From positions 1 through 64,000 of the forward strand of contig NZ_JASXSI010000009.1 of NCBI RefSeq assembly GCF_030315685.1: a stretch of DNA of 64,000 nucleotides. The letters run 5' to 3'. The translations under genes were made by a program, and so were the position numbers. The notes under the pieces are model-generated. The model had not been told where the DNA came from, searched no databases, and saw only the letters and a program-made list of their open reading frames with translations. Shown piece by piece: positions 25,184 through 37,531 of this stretch (the stretch's first letter is position 1; each line of letters starts with the position of its first letter). Source of the stretch: Gordonia sp. ABSL11-1. GTDB taxonomy: Bacteria; Actinomycetota; Actinomycetes; Mycobacteriales; Mycobacteriaceae.

Positions 25184-25732
25184 ATGGATCGTGACCGCAT
25201 GGTCGACGTGGGAGTCGCCGTCGTCTCCCGCTTCGGCGCCAAGGCATTGAGCCTGACCTCCGTCGCGCGGCAGGCCGGGGTGGCCCGCGCGACGGCGTAT
25301 CGGATGTTCGGCGGCAGGGACGCGCTCGTCGCGGCGATCGTCGAGCGGGAGGTCGCGACTCTGCGGGTGAAGCTGCGCGAGTGGTCCGACACCGCGCCCG
25401 ATCCGGCCGGCAAGGTCCGTGCGCAGATCCGCAACGTCCTGCCCTACATCCGGGAACACGAAGCGCTGCAATACATCCTGCGTAATGAGCCCGAAGAGAT
25501 CGTGCGCGCACTCGTCACCACGAAGGACGGTGCCGGACCGACCCTGATCCATCAGATCGTCGCCGAGACCCTGCCCGACCTCGAACCCGAGATCGGCGAT
25601 CAGCTCTATCCGAACTCGCAGGGTGCGGCCGAGTTCCTGGTGCGCACGATCTACTCGCTGATGCTCATCCCCGACAGCGCGCTCTCCGACGAGGAGATCG
25701 CCGACCTGGTCGTGCGTGCGATCGTGAAGTGA
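25184..25732 (+). CDS. TetR-family transcriptional regulator
   Basis: 182 residues. Helix-turn-helix at about 22-47: LSLTSVARQAGVARATAYRMFGGRDALVAAIVERE. The C-terminal ligand domain is generic (YLRNEPEEIVRAL...). Likely regulates the AGPS-like flavoprotein gene 97 nt downstream. TACCGT at 25170-25175 lies 8 nt before the ATG, consistent with a leaderless transcript. Confidence 0.9.
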   Translation: MDRDRMVDVGVAVVSRFGAKALSLTSVARQAGVARATAYRMFGGRDALVAAIVEREVATLRVKLREWSDTAPDPAGKVRAQIRNVLPYIREHEALQYILRNEPEEIVRALVTTKDGAGPTLIHQIVAETLPDLEPEIGDQLYPNSQGAAEFLVRTIYSLMLIPDSALSDEEIADLVVRAIVK

Positions 25733-25779
25733 GGATTCGAGCCACTTCGAACCCGGGGTGGGTCTTTTCCCGCGTGACA

Positions 25780-25798
25780 GTTAGTGTGAAAGTGTAAC
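25780..25798. promoter_or_regulatory. Weak dyad over a -10-like element before the AGPS-like gene
   Basis: GTTAGTGTGAAAGTGTAAC has only 4-bp inverted ends (GTTA/TAAC) around an AT-richer core, and contains TAGTGT (25782-25787), a possible -10. It is a candidate site for the TetR protein encoded upstream. Confidence 0.35.
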
Positions 25799-25829
25799 GC
25801 TGATGTTCACCGGAGGGGAGGCCTGCATC

Positions 25830-27512
25830 GTGACCGATCTGACCACCGACACCACGACCGACACGGGCTCATCGAGCGCCGGGGGAGGCGCGCCGAGACA
25901 GACCGCAACGGTCGACGAGACAGCTCTGCCCGTGGTGCACATGCGCAGGCCACGCTGGGGCGATCCCGCGACGCCGGGCCGGCTGCCGACCGCGGCCGCA
26001 GGACTCGCTCCCGAGGGCGGCGATCGGACCGGCGTGGATCCGGACGAGATCCCCCTGAGCGACCCCACGGTGCCGTCGGCGGCGCGATCCGCACTGACCG
26101 AGGCGCTCGGTGCCGCTCACGTCACCGACGACCACCGTGCCCGTATCGACCACACCCGCGGGTACTCGACCCCGGACATCCTCGCCCTGCGCGCCGGCGA
26201 CGGGACCGATGCGCCCGACCTCGTCGTCACCCCCGGATCGCACGCCGACGTCCTGCGGGTGCTGCAGATCTGCGCCGACCACCGGGTCGCCGTCGTGCCG
26301 TTCACCGGTGGGACGTCGGTGGTCGGGGGACTCACTCCGGATCGTGCGGGATTCGCCGGTGTGGTGAGCATCGACCTCGCCCGCCTGGATCGTCTGGTCG
26401 ACATCGACGAGGTATCCCGGACCGCGACTCTGCAGGCCGGTCTGCGTGGAGTGCAGGCCGAAGAACTGTTGCGGGCCAAGGGGTTCACCCTCGGCCACTT
26501 CCCCCAGTCCTATGAGGGTGCGGGCATCGGCGGCTATGCGGCAACGAGATCGGCAGGCCAGTCGTCGGCGGGCTACGGCCGGTTCGACGAGATGGTCGAG
26601 GCACTGGTCGTGGCGACACCGAGCGGCACCATCGAGGTCGGGACCGCCCCGCGGTCGGCGGCCGGACCGGATCTCCGCCAGCTGTTCCTCGGCTCCGAGG
26701 GCGTGCTCGGCATCATCACCGCAGTGACCGTCCGCATCCACCCCCAGCCTTCCCATCGCGTGTTCGAGGGCTGGCGGTTCGACGACTTCGATTCCGGCGC
26801 AGCGGCACTGCGGGCATTCGTCCAGGACGGTCCGATGCCGACGGTGGTCCGTCTCTCCGACGAGATGGAGACCGCGGTCAATCTCGCCGATCCCGCCGCG
26901 GCCGGTGCCGGCGACGATGCGAGCGCGATCGACGGGTGTCTGGTCGTGGTCGGCTTCGAGGGCGAGCGCACCGAGGCCGAGACCCGTCGTGCCGCGGCGA
27001 CCTCCGTCCTGGAACGTCTCGGCGGGACGTCGCTGGGCACCGGGCCCGGCGAGGCATGGCGGACCGGACGATTCCGCGGACCATACCTCCGTGACCCCCT
27101 GCTCGACGCCGGAGTGCTGGTCGAGACGCTGGAGACGGTCACCTACTGGTCCCGGCTGAGCGACCTGCGCTCGGCGGTCACGGGGGCCCTGACCGACACA
27201 CTCGCCGCTGCCGGCACACCGCCGCTGGTCATGTGCCACATCAGCCACGTGTACCCGGCCGGCGCGTCGCTGTACTTCACCGTCGTCGCGCCGCAGACCG
27301 ACGACCCGATCGCGCAGTGGTCGGCGGCCAAGACCGCCGCCAACGACGCGATCCGTGCGGCGGGCGCGAGCATCACCCATCACCATGCGGTCGGACGCGA
27401 CCACCGGGTGGCCTATCACGCCGAGATCGGCGATCTCGCACTCGAGACGCTGCGTGCCATGAAGCGGACCCTGGACCCGACGGGGGTGTGCAACCCCGGC
27501 GTCCTGCTCTGA
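25830..27512 (+). CDS. FAD-binding oxidoreductase of the alkyldihydroxyacetonephosphate synthase (AGPS) type
   Basis: 560 residues. The PCMH-type FAD domain is at about 130-330 (PDLVVTPGSHADVLRVLQICADHRVAVVPFTGGTSVVGGL; SYEGAGIGGYAATRSAGQSSAGYGRFDEMV), and the C-terminal substrate domain ends with ITHHHAVGRDH, the histidine cluster typical of AGPS, then TLDPTGVCNPGVLL. In M. tuberculosis AgpS (Rv3107c) is of this family; true ether-lipid activity is not proven in mycolata, so the substrate is open. GTG at 25830 is chosen because GGAGGGGAGG sits 9 nt upstream of it; an ATG at 25803 would lie before that site. Preceded by a TetR gene. Confidence 0.85.
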   Translation: MTDLTTDTTTDTGSSSAGGGAPRQTATVDETALPVVHMRRPRWGDPATPGRLPTAAAGLAPEGGDRTGVDPDEIPLSDPTVPSAARSALTEALGAAHVTDDHRARIDHTRGYSTPDILALRAGDGTDAPDLVVTPGSHADVLRVLQICADHRVAVVPFTGGTSVVGGLTPDRAGFAGVVSIDLARLDRLVDIDEVSRTATLQAGLRGVQAEELLRAKGFTLGHFPQSYEGAGIGGYAATRSAGQSSAGYGRFDEMVEALVVATPSGTIEVGTAPRSAAGPDLRQLFLGSEGVLGIITAVTVRIHPQPSHRVFEGWRFDDFDSGAAALRAFVQDGPMPTVVRLSDEMETAVNLADPAAAGAGDDASAIDGCLVVVGFEGERTEAETRRAAATSVLERLGGTSLGTGPGEAWRTGRFRGPYLRDPLLDAGVLVETLETVTYWSRLSDLRSAVTGALTDTLAAAGTPPLVMCHISHVYPAGASLYFTVVAPQTDDPIAQWSAAKTAANDAIRAAGASITHHHAVGRDHRVAYHAEIGDLALETLRAMKRTLDPTGVCNPGVLL

Positions 27513-27539
27513 GGCGGCCGCGGCCGATAGGGTGTCGTC

Positions 27540-29645
27540 ATGGGTGCAGACACCGCGACGTCGAGCAGCATCTACCTCGCCTCCGCCGAAGGGGACACCG
27601 GTAAGTCCACCGTCGCGCTGGGCCTGCTGGCCCTCCTGTCCGCGACCGGTGGACGCGTCGGAGTGTTCCGCCCGATCTCACGCGGCGCGGCCGGAGAGCG
27701 CGACTACATCCTCGACCTCCTGATCGAACACGATTCTGTCGACATCCCCTACGAGGACTGCATCGGCGTCACCTACGACCAGGTGCACACCGACCCCGAC
27801 GGCGCGATCGGCGAGATCGTCGCCAGGTTCCATGCGGTCGAGGCGCGTTGCGACACCGTGCTGATCGTCGGGTCCGACTACACCGACGTCGGGAATCCGT
27901 CCGAACTCAGCTACAACGCCCGGATCGCGGCCAACCTGTCGGCCCCGATCATCCTGGCGATCAAGGCAACCGGGCGGAGCGCGATCGAACTCCACGGCAT
28001 CACCGACCTCTTGCTGACCGAGATCTCCGCCGCACATGCCACCACCGCGGCCATCGTGGTCAACCGGTGCGAACCGGAATTGATGGTCGTCATCGGCAAG
28101 GAGGTCGAGAAGACGGGTGTGCCGACCTGGTGTCTACCCGAGGAACCCGTGCTCTTCGCTCCCACCATGGCCGAACTCAAGGAGGCGCTCGGCGCCGTGA
28201 TGTACAGCGGCGACGACGACCTCCTCGACCGTGAGGCGCTGAAGGTCATGGTCGGCGGCATGACCGTCGAACACATTCTCGAACGGCTCACCGACGGCAC
28301 GGTCGTGATCACCCCGGCGGACCGTTCCGACGTGTTGCTCGCGCTCGTCAACGCCAATACCGCACACGGCTTCCCACGACTTGCCGGCATCATCCTGAAC
28401 GGCGGTCTGCGGCCGCACCCGATGATCCAGGCGTTGGTGGCCGGACTCAAGCCGACGCTGCCGATCATATCCTGCGAGCAGGGGACCTACGAGACGGCTC
28501 GCGCCGCCGCCCACACCCGGGGGCGGATCGGCCTCGGCTCGGCACGCAAGATCGAAGCAGCGCTGGCGCTGGTGGAGGAACACGTCAATCCGGAGGCCGT
28601 GATGAAGGTCCTCGACGTGCGCTCGCCGTCGGTGGTCACGCCACAGATGTTCGAGTACAACCTCATCGCCCGTGCCCGTGCCGACCAGAAGCACATCGTG
28701 CTGCCCGAGGGGGAGGAGGACCGCATCCTGCGGGCCGCCGGACGCCTGCTCCGACGGGGTGTCGCGCGGCTCACGCTGCTCGGTGATCCCGATGTGATCC
28801 GGACTCGCGCACAGGAACTCGGTGTCGACATTGTCGGCGTCGACGTCATCGACCCAGACACGTCGGAGATCGTCGACGAGTTCGCCGAGATCTACACCGA
28901 ACTTCGCAAGCACAAGGGAATGGACCACGAACGCGCGGTCGAGACGATGCGCGACGTGTCGTACTTCGGCACCATGATGGTGCACACCGGCCGTGCCGAC
29001 GGGATGGTGTCCGGTGCCGTGCACACCACGGCTCACACCATCCGGCCGGCGTTCGAGATCATCAAGACGACGCCGGGGGTGTCGACGGTCTCGAGCGTGT
29101 TCTTCATGTGCCTCGCCGACAAGGTGCTGGCCTACGGCGACTGTGCCGTCGTGCCCGACCCGACCGACGAGCAACTGGCCGACATCGCGATCTCGTCCGC
29201 GCAGACCGCGTCGCAGTTCGGGATCGAGCCCCGCGTGGCGATGCTGTCGTACTCTACCGGCCAATCCGGTTCCGGCGCAGACGTCGACAAGGTTCGGGTG
29301 GCGACCGGCCTGGTGCGCGAGCGCGCGCCTGAGATCCTCGTCGAGGGGCCGATCCAGTACGACGCCGCGGTCGAACCCAGTGTCGCCGAGACGAAGATGC
29401 CCGATTCTCCGGTCGCCGGGCAGGCGACCGTGCTGATCTTTCCCGACCTCAACACCGGTAACAACACCTACAAGGCGGTGCAGCGCAGCGCCGATGCCAT
29501 CGCGATCGGCCCGGTGCTGCAGGGGCTCAACAAACCGATCAACGACCTGTCGCGAGGTGCGCTCGTCTCCGACATCGTCAACACGGTCGCGATCACCGCG
29601 ATCCAGGCGCAGGGGCAGCCCGCGACCACGGAGGCAACGGCATGA
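27540..29645 (+). CDS. pta: Phosphate acetyltransferase Pta
   Basis: Interconverts acetyl-CoA and acetyl phosphate. The long form (701 aa): an N-terminal P-loop domain of the BioD/CobQ fold with GDTGKST at about 18-24, a central DRTGG domain (about 215-320) and the C-terminal catalytic PTA domain (about 375-695; [25 protein letters not shown]-type segments, [15 protein letters not shown]). TAGGGT (27528-27533) lies 6 nt before the ATG, so the pta-ackA message is probably leaderless. ackA overlaps by 4 nt. Same order as M. tuberculosis Rv0408-Rv0409. Confidence 0.97.
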   Translation: MGADTATSSSIYLASAEGDTGKSTVALGLLALLSATGGRVGVFRPISRGAAGERDYILDLLIEHDSVDIPYEDCIGVTYDQVHTDPDGAIGEIVARFHAVEARCDTVLIVGSDYTDVGNPSELSYNARIAANLSAPIILAIKATGRSAIELHGITDLLLTEISAAHATTAAIVVNRCEPELMVVIGKEVEKTGVPTWCLPEEPVLFAPTMAELKEALGAVMYSGDDDLLDREALKVMVGGMTVEHILERLTDGTVVITPADRSDVLLALVNANTAHGFPRLAGIILNGGLRPHPMIQALVAGLKPTLPIISCEQGTYETARAAAHTRGRIGLGSARKIEAALALVEEHVNPEAVMKVLDVRSPSVVTPQMFEYNLIARARADQKHIVLPEGEEDRILRAAGRLLRRGVARLTLLGDPDVIRTRAQELGVDIVGVDVIDPDTSEIVDEFAEIYTELRKHKGMDHERAVETMRDVSYFGTMMVHTGRADGMVSGAVHTTAHTIRPAFEIIKTTPGVSTVSSVFFMCLADKVLAYGDCAVVPDPTDEQLADIAISSAQTASQFGIEPRVAMLSYSTGQSGSGADVDKVRVATGLVRERAPEILVEGPIQYDAAVEPSVAETKMPDSPVAGQATVLIFPDLNTGNNTYKAVQRSADAIAIGPVLQGLNKPINDLSRGALVSDIVNTVAITAIQAQGQPATTEATA

Positions 29646-30859
29646 CCGGCACGACCGCGATGTCGGCGAGGGGTGCGGTCCTCGTCCTCAACGCCGGATC
29701 CTCATCGCTGAAATATCAGCTGCTGCAACCGGACACCGAGGAGGTACAGGCCGACGGCGTCGCCGAACGGATCGGGGAGAGCGAGTCGTCGATCACCCAC
29801 GAGCAGGACGGTGAGGAGTCTACCGAGGTCCTCGCATTGCCCGATCACCACGCGGCCATCGAACGCGCCATGCGATTCTTTGCCGACCACGGGACGGACC
29901 TCACGACGGCCGGGCTGCTCGCGGTCGGGCACCGCGTGGTGCACGGCGGACGCACGTTCTACCGGCCGACGTTGATCGATCCCGAGGTGATCTCCGAGAT
30001 CTCCCGGATCTCCACGCTTGCGCCCCTGCACAATCCGGCCAACCTGATCGGGATCGACGCCGCGCGATCGCTGCTGCCCGACGTGCCGTCGGTCGCGGTG
30101 TTCGACACCGCGTTCTTCCACTCGCTGCCCGACGCGGCCGCTACGTACGCCATCGATCGTGGGGTCGCCGACCTCCATGCGATCCGGCGCTACGGATTCC
30201 ACGGCACCAGCCACGAGTACGTGTCGCAGCAGGTGGCCGAGTTCCTCGATCGCCCCGTCGATCTCCACCAGATCGTGTTGCATCTGGGCAACGGCGCGTC
30301 GGCGTCGGCGATCGCCGGTGGCAGTCCGATCGACACCTCGATGGGCATGACACCACTCGAGGGTTTGGTGATGGGAACCCGTAGCGGCGACATCGATCCC
30401 GGGATCGTGTTGCACCTGAATCGGGTCGCGAGACTCGGCGTCGACCAGATCGACACACTGCTCAACAAGCAGTCCGGGCTGAAGGGACTGTGCGGAGAGA
30501 ACGACTTCCGGTCGATCACGGAGAAGATGGCGGCCGGTGACGCCGGTGCGCGACGGGCCTACGACATCTACATCCATCGTCTGCGCCGTTACATCGGTGC
30601 CTACATGATCGAACTCGGCCGGGTGGATGCGATCACCTTCACCGCCGGGGTCGGGGAGAACGCCGCGAGTGTGCGTGCCGACGCGCTGGCCGGACTCGAG
30701 AACTACGGCATCGTCATCGACGCGGAGCGAAATGCTGTGCGCGCCAAACATGCCCGCCGGATCTCCGCCGACGACTCCGACGTCGATGTCCTCGTGGTCC
30801 CGACGAACGAGGAGTTGGCCATCGCCCGCCAGGCGGCCGACGTCGTCGCGGCCCTCTGA
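29642..30859 (+). CDS. ackA: Acetate kinase AckA
   Basis: 405 residues. [16 protein letters not shown] (phosphate 1 motif, Asn17), [31 protein letters not shown] and [38 protein letters not shown] are all acetate-kinase signatures, as is FTAGVGENA. It makes ATP from acetyl phosphate. ATGA overlap with pta means coupled translation. A repeat cluster follows before the convergent pknG end. Confidence 0.97.
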   Translation: MTGTTAMSARGAVLVLNAGSSSLKYQLLQPDTEEVQADGVAERIGESESSITHEQDGEESTEVLALPDHHAAIERAMRFFADHGTDLTTAGLLAVGHRVVHGGRTFYRPTLIDPEVISEISRISTLAPLHNPANLIGIDAARSLLPDVPSVAVFDTAFFHSLPDAAATYAIDRGVADLHAIRRYGFHGTSHEYVSQQVAEFLDRPVDLHQIVLHLGNGASASAIAGGSPIDTSMGMTPLEGLVMGTRSGDIDPGIVLHLNRVARLGVDQIDTLLNKQSGLKGLCGENDFRSITEKMAAGDAGARRAYDIYIHRLRRYIGAYMIELGRVDAITFTAGVGENAASVRADALAGLENYGIVIDAERNAVRAKHARRISADDSDVDVLVVPTNEELAIARQAADVVAAL

Positions 30860-30873
30860 GTGTCAGGCTGCTC

Positions 30874-30946
30874 CCGGAGGAGCGAGCTTGCGAGCGGCAA
30901 CCACGCTCCCTGAGCTGAGGAGCGAGCGTGCGAGCGTCACGGAGGG
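30874..30946. repeat. Two copies of a GGAGCGAGC...GAGCGTCACGGAGGG-type repeat between ackA and pknG
   Basis: Copy 1 (about 30874-30902, GGAGGAGCGAGCTTGCGAGC) and copy 2 (30916-30946, TGAGGAGCGAGCGTGCGAGC then GTCACGGAGGG) are related to repeats at 40483-40518, 56504-56546 and 62944-63057. It lies between two convergent genes and may act in termination. Confidence 0.7.
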
Positions 30947-30953
30947 GGCGACC

Positions 30954-33551
<2,598 letters not shown>

Positions 33552-33556
33552 TCATC

Positions 33557-34567
33557 TCAATCGCGGTAGACGGGTATCGGCGGCCCCGAGCCGGGACCGA
33601 GGATGGACAACCAGCGGTTGTACATCTGATACCACTGGCCGCTCGTCCGTAGCTGATCGAGTACCCCGTTCACGAACCGGACCATGTCGTCCTGCCCCTT
33701 GGGGATACCCACCCCGTAGTACTCCTCGCCGAGACCCGGGCCCACCAGTCGCACCCACGGATCCTGCTCGGCAAGGCCGGCGAGGATGGCGTCGTCCGTG
33801 GTCGTCGCGTCCACCTGCGCTTGCTGCATCATCACCAGGCAGTCCGCCCATGTGGTGGTGGTGACCATTCTGACACGTGGCTCGATGGATTGGATGCGCC
33901 CGATCGACGTCGCGCCGCGCGCCGCGCACACGCGCTTGCCCGCCAACTGGTCGGGTCCCGTGATCCCGGACATCTGCGTGGCCAGAATACGTTGTGACGC
34001 AGCATAATAAGGGCTGGAGAACGCGACCTCACGAGTGCGGTCGCAGGTGATGCTCATCGTCTTCACCACGACGTCGACGGAATGGTCGATGAGCGCCTGC
34101 GTGCGTTCGGCCGAGCTCAGCACCCGGTACTCGATGGTGCCCGGCTCGTCGAAGATCGCCTTCGAGATCGCGCGCGCGATGTCGACGTCGAATCCCTGGA
34201 TGTCGCCGGAGATGGGATCGCGGAAGCTGAACAGATTGCTGCCGATGTCGAGTCCGACGATGAGCCGTCCGCGACCGAGGATGTCGGCCATGGTGCTACG
34301 GATCGGCATCTGCGCGGGCACCGGCATCGGGCCGGGCCGCAGACTGACCGTGGCATCGCAGTTCTCCGAGTTCGGCGCCGGCTCGCGGGCCACGTCGGTC
34401 TCCGCCCCGGCGGGCGACGGCTGCACCCCGAACGCGATGGGCGGTGGCGACGACGGCGCGGCGAACCGCACGCACCCCGTGGCGAGGAGACAGATGGCCA
34501 GACAGATCACCACCGACCCGAGCGCCCGCCGACGACCGTCGGGTCCGGTGCGGAGGTGGGATCTCAT
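33557..34567 (-). CDS. glnH: Glutamate/aspartate-binding lipoprotein GlnH
   Basis: 336 residues. A lipoprotein signal peptide with lipobox LLATGC (Cys32), then a type-3 solute-binding fold: LGRGRLIVGLDIGSNLFSFRDPISGDIQGFDVDIARAISKAIF, VVVKTMSITCDRTREVAFSSPYY, LAGKRVCAARGATS. In mycobacteria GlnH binds Asp/Glu outside the membrane and signals through GlnX to PknG rather than serving a transporter. A GGGAG ribosome site lies about 6 nt before the ATG at 34567; the start overlaps the glnX stop by 4 nt (ATGA). Confidence 0.93.
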   Translation of the reverse strand: MRSHLRTGPDGRRRALGSVVICLAICLLATGCVRFAAPSSPPPIAFGVQPSPAGAETDVAREPAPNSENCDATVSLRPGPMPVPAQMPIRSTMADILGRGRLIVGLDIGSNLFSFRDPISGDIQGFDVDIARAISKAIFDEPGTIEYRVLSSAERTQALIDHSVDVVVKTMSITCDRTREVAFSSPYYAASQRILATQMSGITGPDQLAGKRVCAARGATSIGRIQSIEPRVRMVTTTTWADCLVMMQQAQVDATTTDDAILAGLAEQDPWVRLVGPGLGEEYYGVGIPKGQDDMVRFVNGVLDQLRTSGQWYQMYNRWLSILGPGSGPPIPVYRD

Positions 34568-36015
34568 CGGTACTCCCGGATACGCGGGATCAGGCCGACG
34601 ACCACGGCCGCGGCGGCGAACAGCGTCAGCATGAGGATGCCGGTACCGGTGTAGCCGAGGACCCGTTGCGCGGTGTTGATGTCGTCGCGGAACGACTTGC
34701 GGGTGATGGTGATGTTGTCGACGAGGGCGCGGTCGAGATCGGCGTAGGCCTTCGCCGTCGAGTTGGGGCCGTCGCCCACCGTCAACACCCGCGCCTGGGA
34801 GAAGTTGCCGGCACTCATCTGCGCGCGCACCTGCGCGTCGCGTTCCTTCCACTGGTTCAGCACGAAGTTCGCGTTGTAGAGCTGGGCGTCGGTGACCGGG
34901 CCGGACTCATCGTCGCCGCGGTCACTCTTGATCCGATCGAGGGTGCGGCCGATCTCTGCGGTCGACTGGGCGAACGTGCGGTCGAGATCGGCCTGGTCGC
35001 CGCGACGGACCAGGGACAGCGTCTCCGCGGACCGCGCCTGCTGCGTGAGGATGCGTGCCGACGTCAGCTCGCGCAGGGGATCGGCGCCGTCGATCCGGGC
35101 GTTGTTCGTGGCCGCCACCGACATGAGACCGGACGCGAGCAGCCACACGGTGCCGACGACGACCGCGATCAACGCGGCCAGCACGCCGAGGTTGAACCGT
35201 CGTCGGGTGCGCCGGGCCAGATATCGACTCGTTGCGACGAGCGCCACGATCAGGACGATCAGGGCGACGTACACGCCCCACGGGGGAACGGTCAGCGCGC
35301 TCTGGGGGTCGGCGATCGCCAGTGATCGTTGCTCGTAGAGGCGTTGCGCCGCGGGCAGGATCTTCTCCTGCATCAGGCTCGACGCCTCACCGAGATATGA
35401 CGACCCGACCGGGTTGCCCAGCCTGTTGTTTGTCCGGGCGACCTCCACGAGACCGCTGTACACGGGGATGCTGATGGCGAGTGTCTGCAGGTCCGTGTTG
35501 ATCTCGCGCTTCTCCGCGCTGGTGGTGTCCTCGCCGGGTTCCTGCGACGTGCCGGCGGCGATGATCAACGACGACGACGCCGTCGCGAGCGCATCCGAGT
35601 AGCGGGTGCGAAGTTCGGGAGACTCCAGACCGCCGGAGATGAATGCGGAGTTGGCCGCGGCGTCGGCGATCGACAACGAGCTGTAGAGCACCTGGGATGC
35701 CTCGGCCAGCGGCTCGGTCCGCTCGATCATCTCGCGCAGTGTCTCGGTGCGCTTCTCCAGCGTGGTGGAGGCGTAGAACCCGGCGCTCACACACATCACC
35801 GCGATCAGCACGAGGATCAGGATCAGTTTGCCGGGGCTGGTGACCGCGTACCGGCGCACGGTGGTCAGCGGCGATTGCGCACGCTGACGGGCGGTGGTGA
35901 CGAGGTCGCGCCGGTCGGCGAGGACCTGTCGGATCGGGGGAGCCGTGGGACTGGGCCGGATCGTCCGGCCCGCGCGGGTGAGCGCGGTCCGCATGGGCGA
36001 GACGTCGCCGGTCAC
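34564..36015 (-). CDS. glnX: Membrane sensor protein GlnX
   Basis: About 483 residues with four membrane helices (in the longest reading: 75-95, 263-285, 297-318, 468-488), two of them enclosing a long helical extracellular loop (96-260) and a second one (320-465), as in mycobacterial GlnX (Rv0412c). GlnX is thought to relay ligand binding by GlnH to PknG. Start uncertain: GTG at 36015 has AAGGG about 8 nt upstream and is used here; GTG at 36054 would add 13 residues and ATG at 35994 would remove seven. First gene of the glnX-glnH-pknG operon. Confidence 0.88.
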   Translation of the reverse strand: MTGDVSPMRTALTRAGRTIRPSPTAPPIRQVLADRRDLVTTARQRAQSPLTTVRRYAVTSPGKLILILVLIAVMCVSAGFYASTTLEKRTETLREMIERTEPLAEASQVLYSSLSIADAAANSAFISGGLESPELRTRYSDALATASSSLIIAAGTSQEPGEDTTSAEKREINTDLQTLAISIPVYSGLVEVARTNNRLGNPVGSSYLGEASSLMQEKILPAAQRLYEQRSLAIADPQSALTVPPWGVYVALIVLIVALVATSRYLARRTRRRFNLGVLAALIAVVVGTVWLLASGLMSVAATNNARIDGADPLRELTSARILTQQARSAETLSLVRRGDQADLDRTFAQSTAEIGRTLDRIKSDRGDDESGPVTDAQLYNANFVLNQWKERDAQVRAQMSAGNFSQARVLTVGDGPNSTAKAYADLDRALVDNITITRKSFRDDINTAQRVLGYTGTGILMLTLFAAAAVVVGLIPRIREYR

Positions 36016-36296
36016 GTCAGGGCCCTTCCGAACTCTCCATGATTCCGGCGTCACTTTCCGATCGTGCCGGTTGCACCCGGCGTCGGTTCCACTGTCTCCA
36101 CCTTGTCTGTCGCCCGGGGCGGCTGTCGCGTTTCAGTCCTGGCCACAACCCTAGTCCTCACCACCATGTCCGGCTCGCCTTGTGGACGTCGTGTCCGCGG
36201 GTCCTCAATGCTCGTCCCCTGGCCAGGGTCGCGACCCTCACATACCGTGGACGCAACTGGGGCCATTCGGGGCGGGGCGACGATCAGGAGGCATGC

Positions 36297-36779
36297 GTGC
36301 GCGGAGACGGTGACGGCTGGGTGATCGACCCGGATGGTTCTCGCTACTGGGGACGTAACGGCGCTGCCGGCCTCCTGCTGCGTGCGCCGCTGCCCGACGG
36401 CGCGAATTCGATCCTGCTGCAACATCGTGCGGTCTGGTCGCATCAGGGTGGCACCTGGGGACTGCCCGGTGGTGCCCGGGATTCGCACGAGAGCGCGATC
36501 GACACCGCGATCCGTGAGGCCGACGAGGAAGCCGGGATCGGCGGGGCGGATCTGCGCATCGTCGCCGCCGTCGTGACCCATCAGGCGCCGAGCGGCTGGA
36601 CCTACACGACGGTGATCGCGGAGGTCGACATGCCGGTCCACACCATCGCCAACGGCGAGTCCGCCGAATTGCGCTGGGTGCCGGAGGACGAGATCGCCGC
36701 ATTGCCGTTGCACCCAGCGTTCGGCCGGGCGTGGCCCGAGTTGCGCGAGCGCATCATGGCGCTCGACCTGCAGCGCTGA
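36297..36779 (+). CDS. mutT3: NUDIX hydrolase MutT3-like
   Basis: 160 residues. The NUDIX box is complete: G59-x5-E65-x7-READEEAGI (Arg73, Glu74, Glu77, Glu78, Gly80). In M. tuberculosis the gene at this position (Rv0413, mutT3) codes for a nucleotide-pool cleaning enzyme (8-oxo-dGTP-type). The start is GTG at 36297 with AGGAGG 5 nt upstream; the frame is open to 36039, but upstream residues are not family-like. Divergent from glnX with about 280 nt between starts. Confidence 0.92.
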   Translation: MRGDGDGWVIDPDGSRYWGRNGAAGLLLRAPLPDGANSILLQHRAVWSHQGGTWGLPGGARDSHESAIDTAIREADEEAGIGGADLRIVAAVVTHQAPSGWTYTTVIAEVDMPVHTIANGESAELRWVPEDEIAALPLHPAFGRAWPELRERIMALDLQR

Positions 36780-36816
36780 CGTCGTCGCGGCGGCCTGGAC
36801 GCGACCCGCGATCCGC

Positions 36817-37188
36817 TCAGCCGGCGACGAGTAGACGGTTCGCCCCGGCGATGAGCGCATTCAGGCTCGCCTCGTCGCCGGTCGCGCCGTCGCCGTAGGC
36901 CCAGCACTGTCGACCGTCGTTCTCGCAGAGCAGGAATGTGGTGACCGTGCCGTCGACCTCCCGCTGATGCAGACGGACGATCTGCACCGGCGCCCCGATG
37001 TCGTGCAGGATCGACGTCATCGCGCCGATCGGGCCGGACGCGGTCGCCTGCACGGACATGATGGTGTCGGAGAAGGCGATCGTCGCGCGGCACGTGACCA
37101 GGTCCTCGCGCGCGGTCTCCATGCTCCAGGAACCGAGCCGGATGGCGCCGGTCGGTGCGTACTCGTCAGCGAATCCCTGCCAGGTCAT
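36817..37188 (-). CDS. Stand-alone LeuA-type allosteric (dimer) domain protein
   Basis: 123 residues resembling the C-terminal regulatory domain of 2-isopropylmalate synthase (LeuA_dimer): CRATIAFSDTIMSVQATASGPIGAMTSILHDIGAPVQIVRLHQREVDGTVTTFLLCENDGRQCWAYGDGATGDEASLNALIAGANRLL follows the GNGPIDA... / LxYxExA... / V-x-GVGxxxNIxxASxxAxxxAxN pattern. The catalytic TIM barrel is absent. It could bind leucine or a related ligand and regulate another enzyme; this is inference. The start is ATG at 37188, with GAGGAGG 8 nt upstream. Confidence 0.75.
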   Translation of the reverse strand: MTWQGFADEYAPTGAIRLGSWSMETAREDLVTCRATIAFSDTIMSVQATASGPIGAMTSILHDIGAPVQIVRLHQREVDGTVTTFLLCENDGRQCWAYGDGATGDEASLNALIAGANRLLVAG

Positions 37189-37372
37189 CCCGATCGCCTC
37201 CTCGTGCATGCCTCGGGGCAGTCTGCAGCCGTAGCGGCTCGCGAACGGATCCAGTCGTCCGTCCCGCGCCGGGGCACAGGACAAGGATCTGTGGGAAATG
37301 TGAAGGCTGTGCATCTCGTGTCGTCGTTTCGGTCAAACAGATGGTGACCGACGAGAAGAGAGCGCAACGACC

Positions 37373-37410
37373 CCGCAGCGGGGGGTCGGTCGAATCAGAC
37401 CCCGCTGCGG
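37373..37410. terminator. GC-rich inverted repeat downstream of thiE
   Basis: CCGCAGCGGGG (37373-37383) and CCCCGCTGCGG (37400-37410) are exact reverse complements, separated by a 16-nt loop. It lies in the 343-nt gap between thiE (ends 37532) and the LeuA-domain gene (starts 37188), both minus strand, so it would end the thiE message. No T-tract. Confidence 0.5.
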
Positions 37411-37531
37411 CAGGTTACGAGAATGCTCGTCCTGGGCGACATGATGCCGACCACGGTAGTCCCCCGCCCGCGGCTTCGGCAACCGTGTTCATCGAGCGCA
37501 CGAACACGACGGCCGCGCGTCGAGACGTGCG

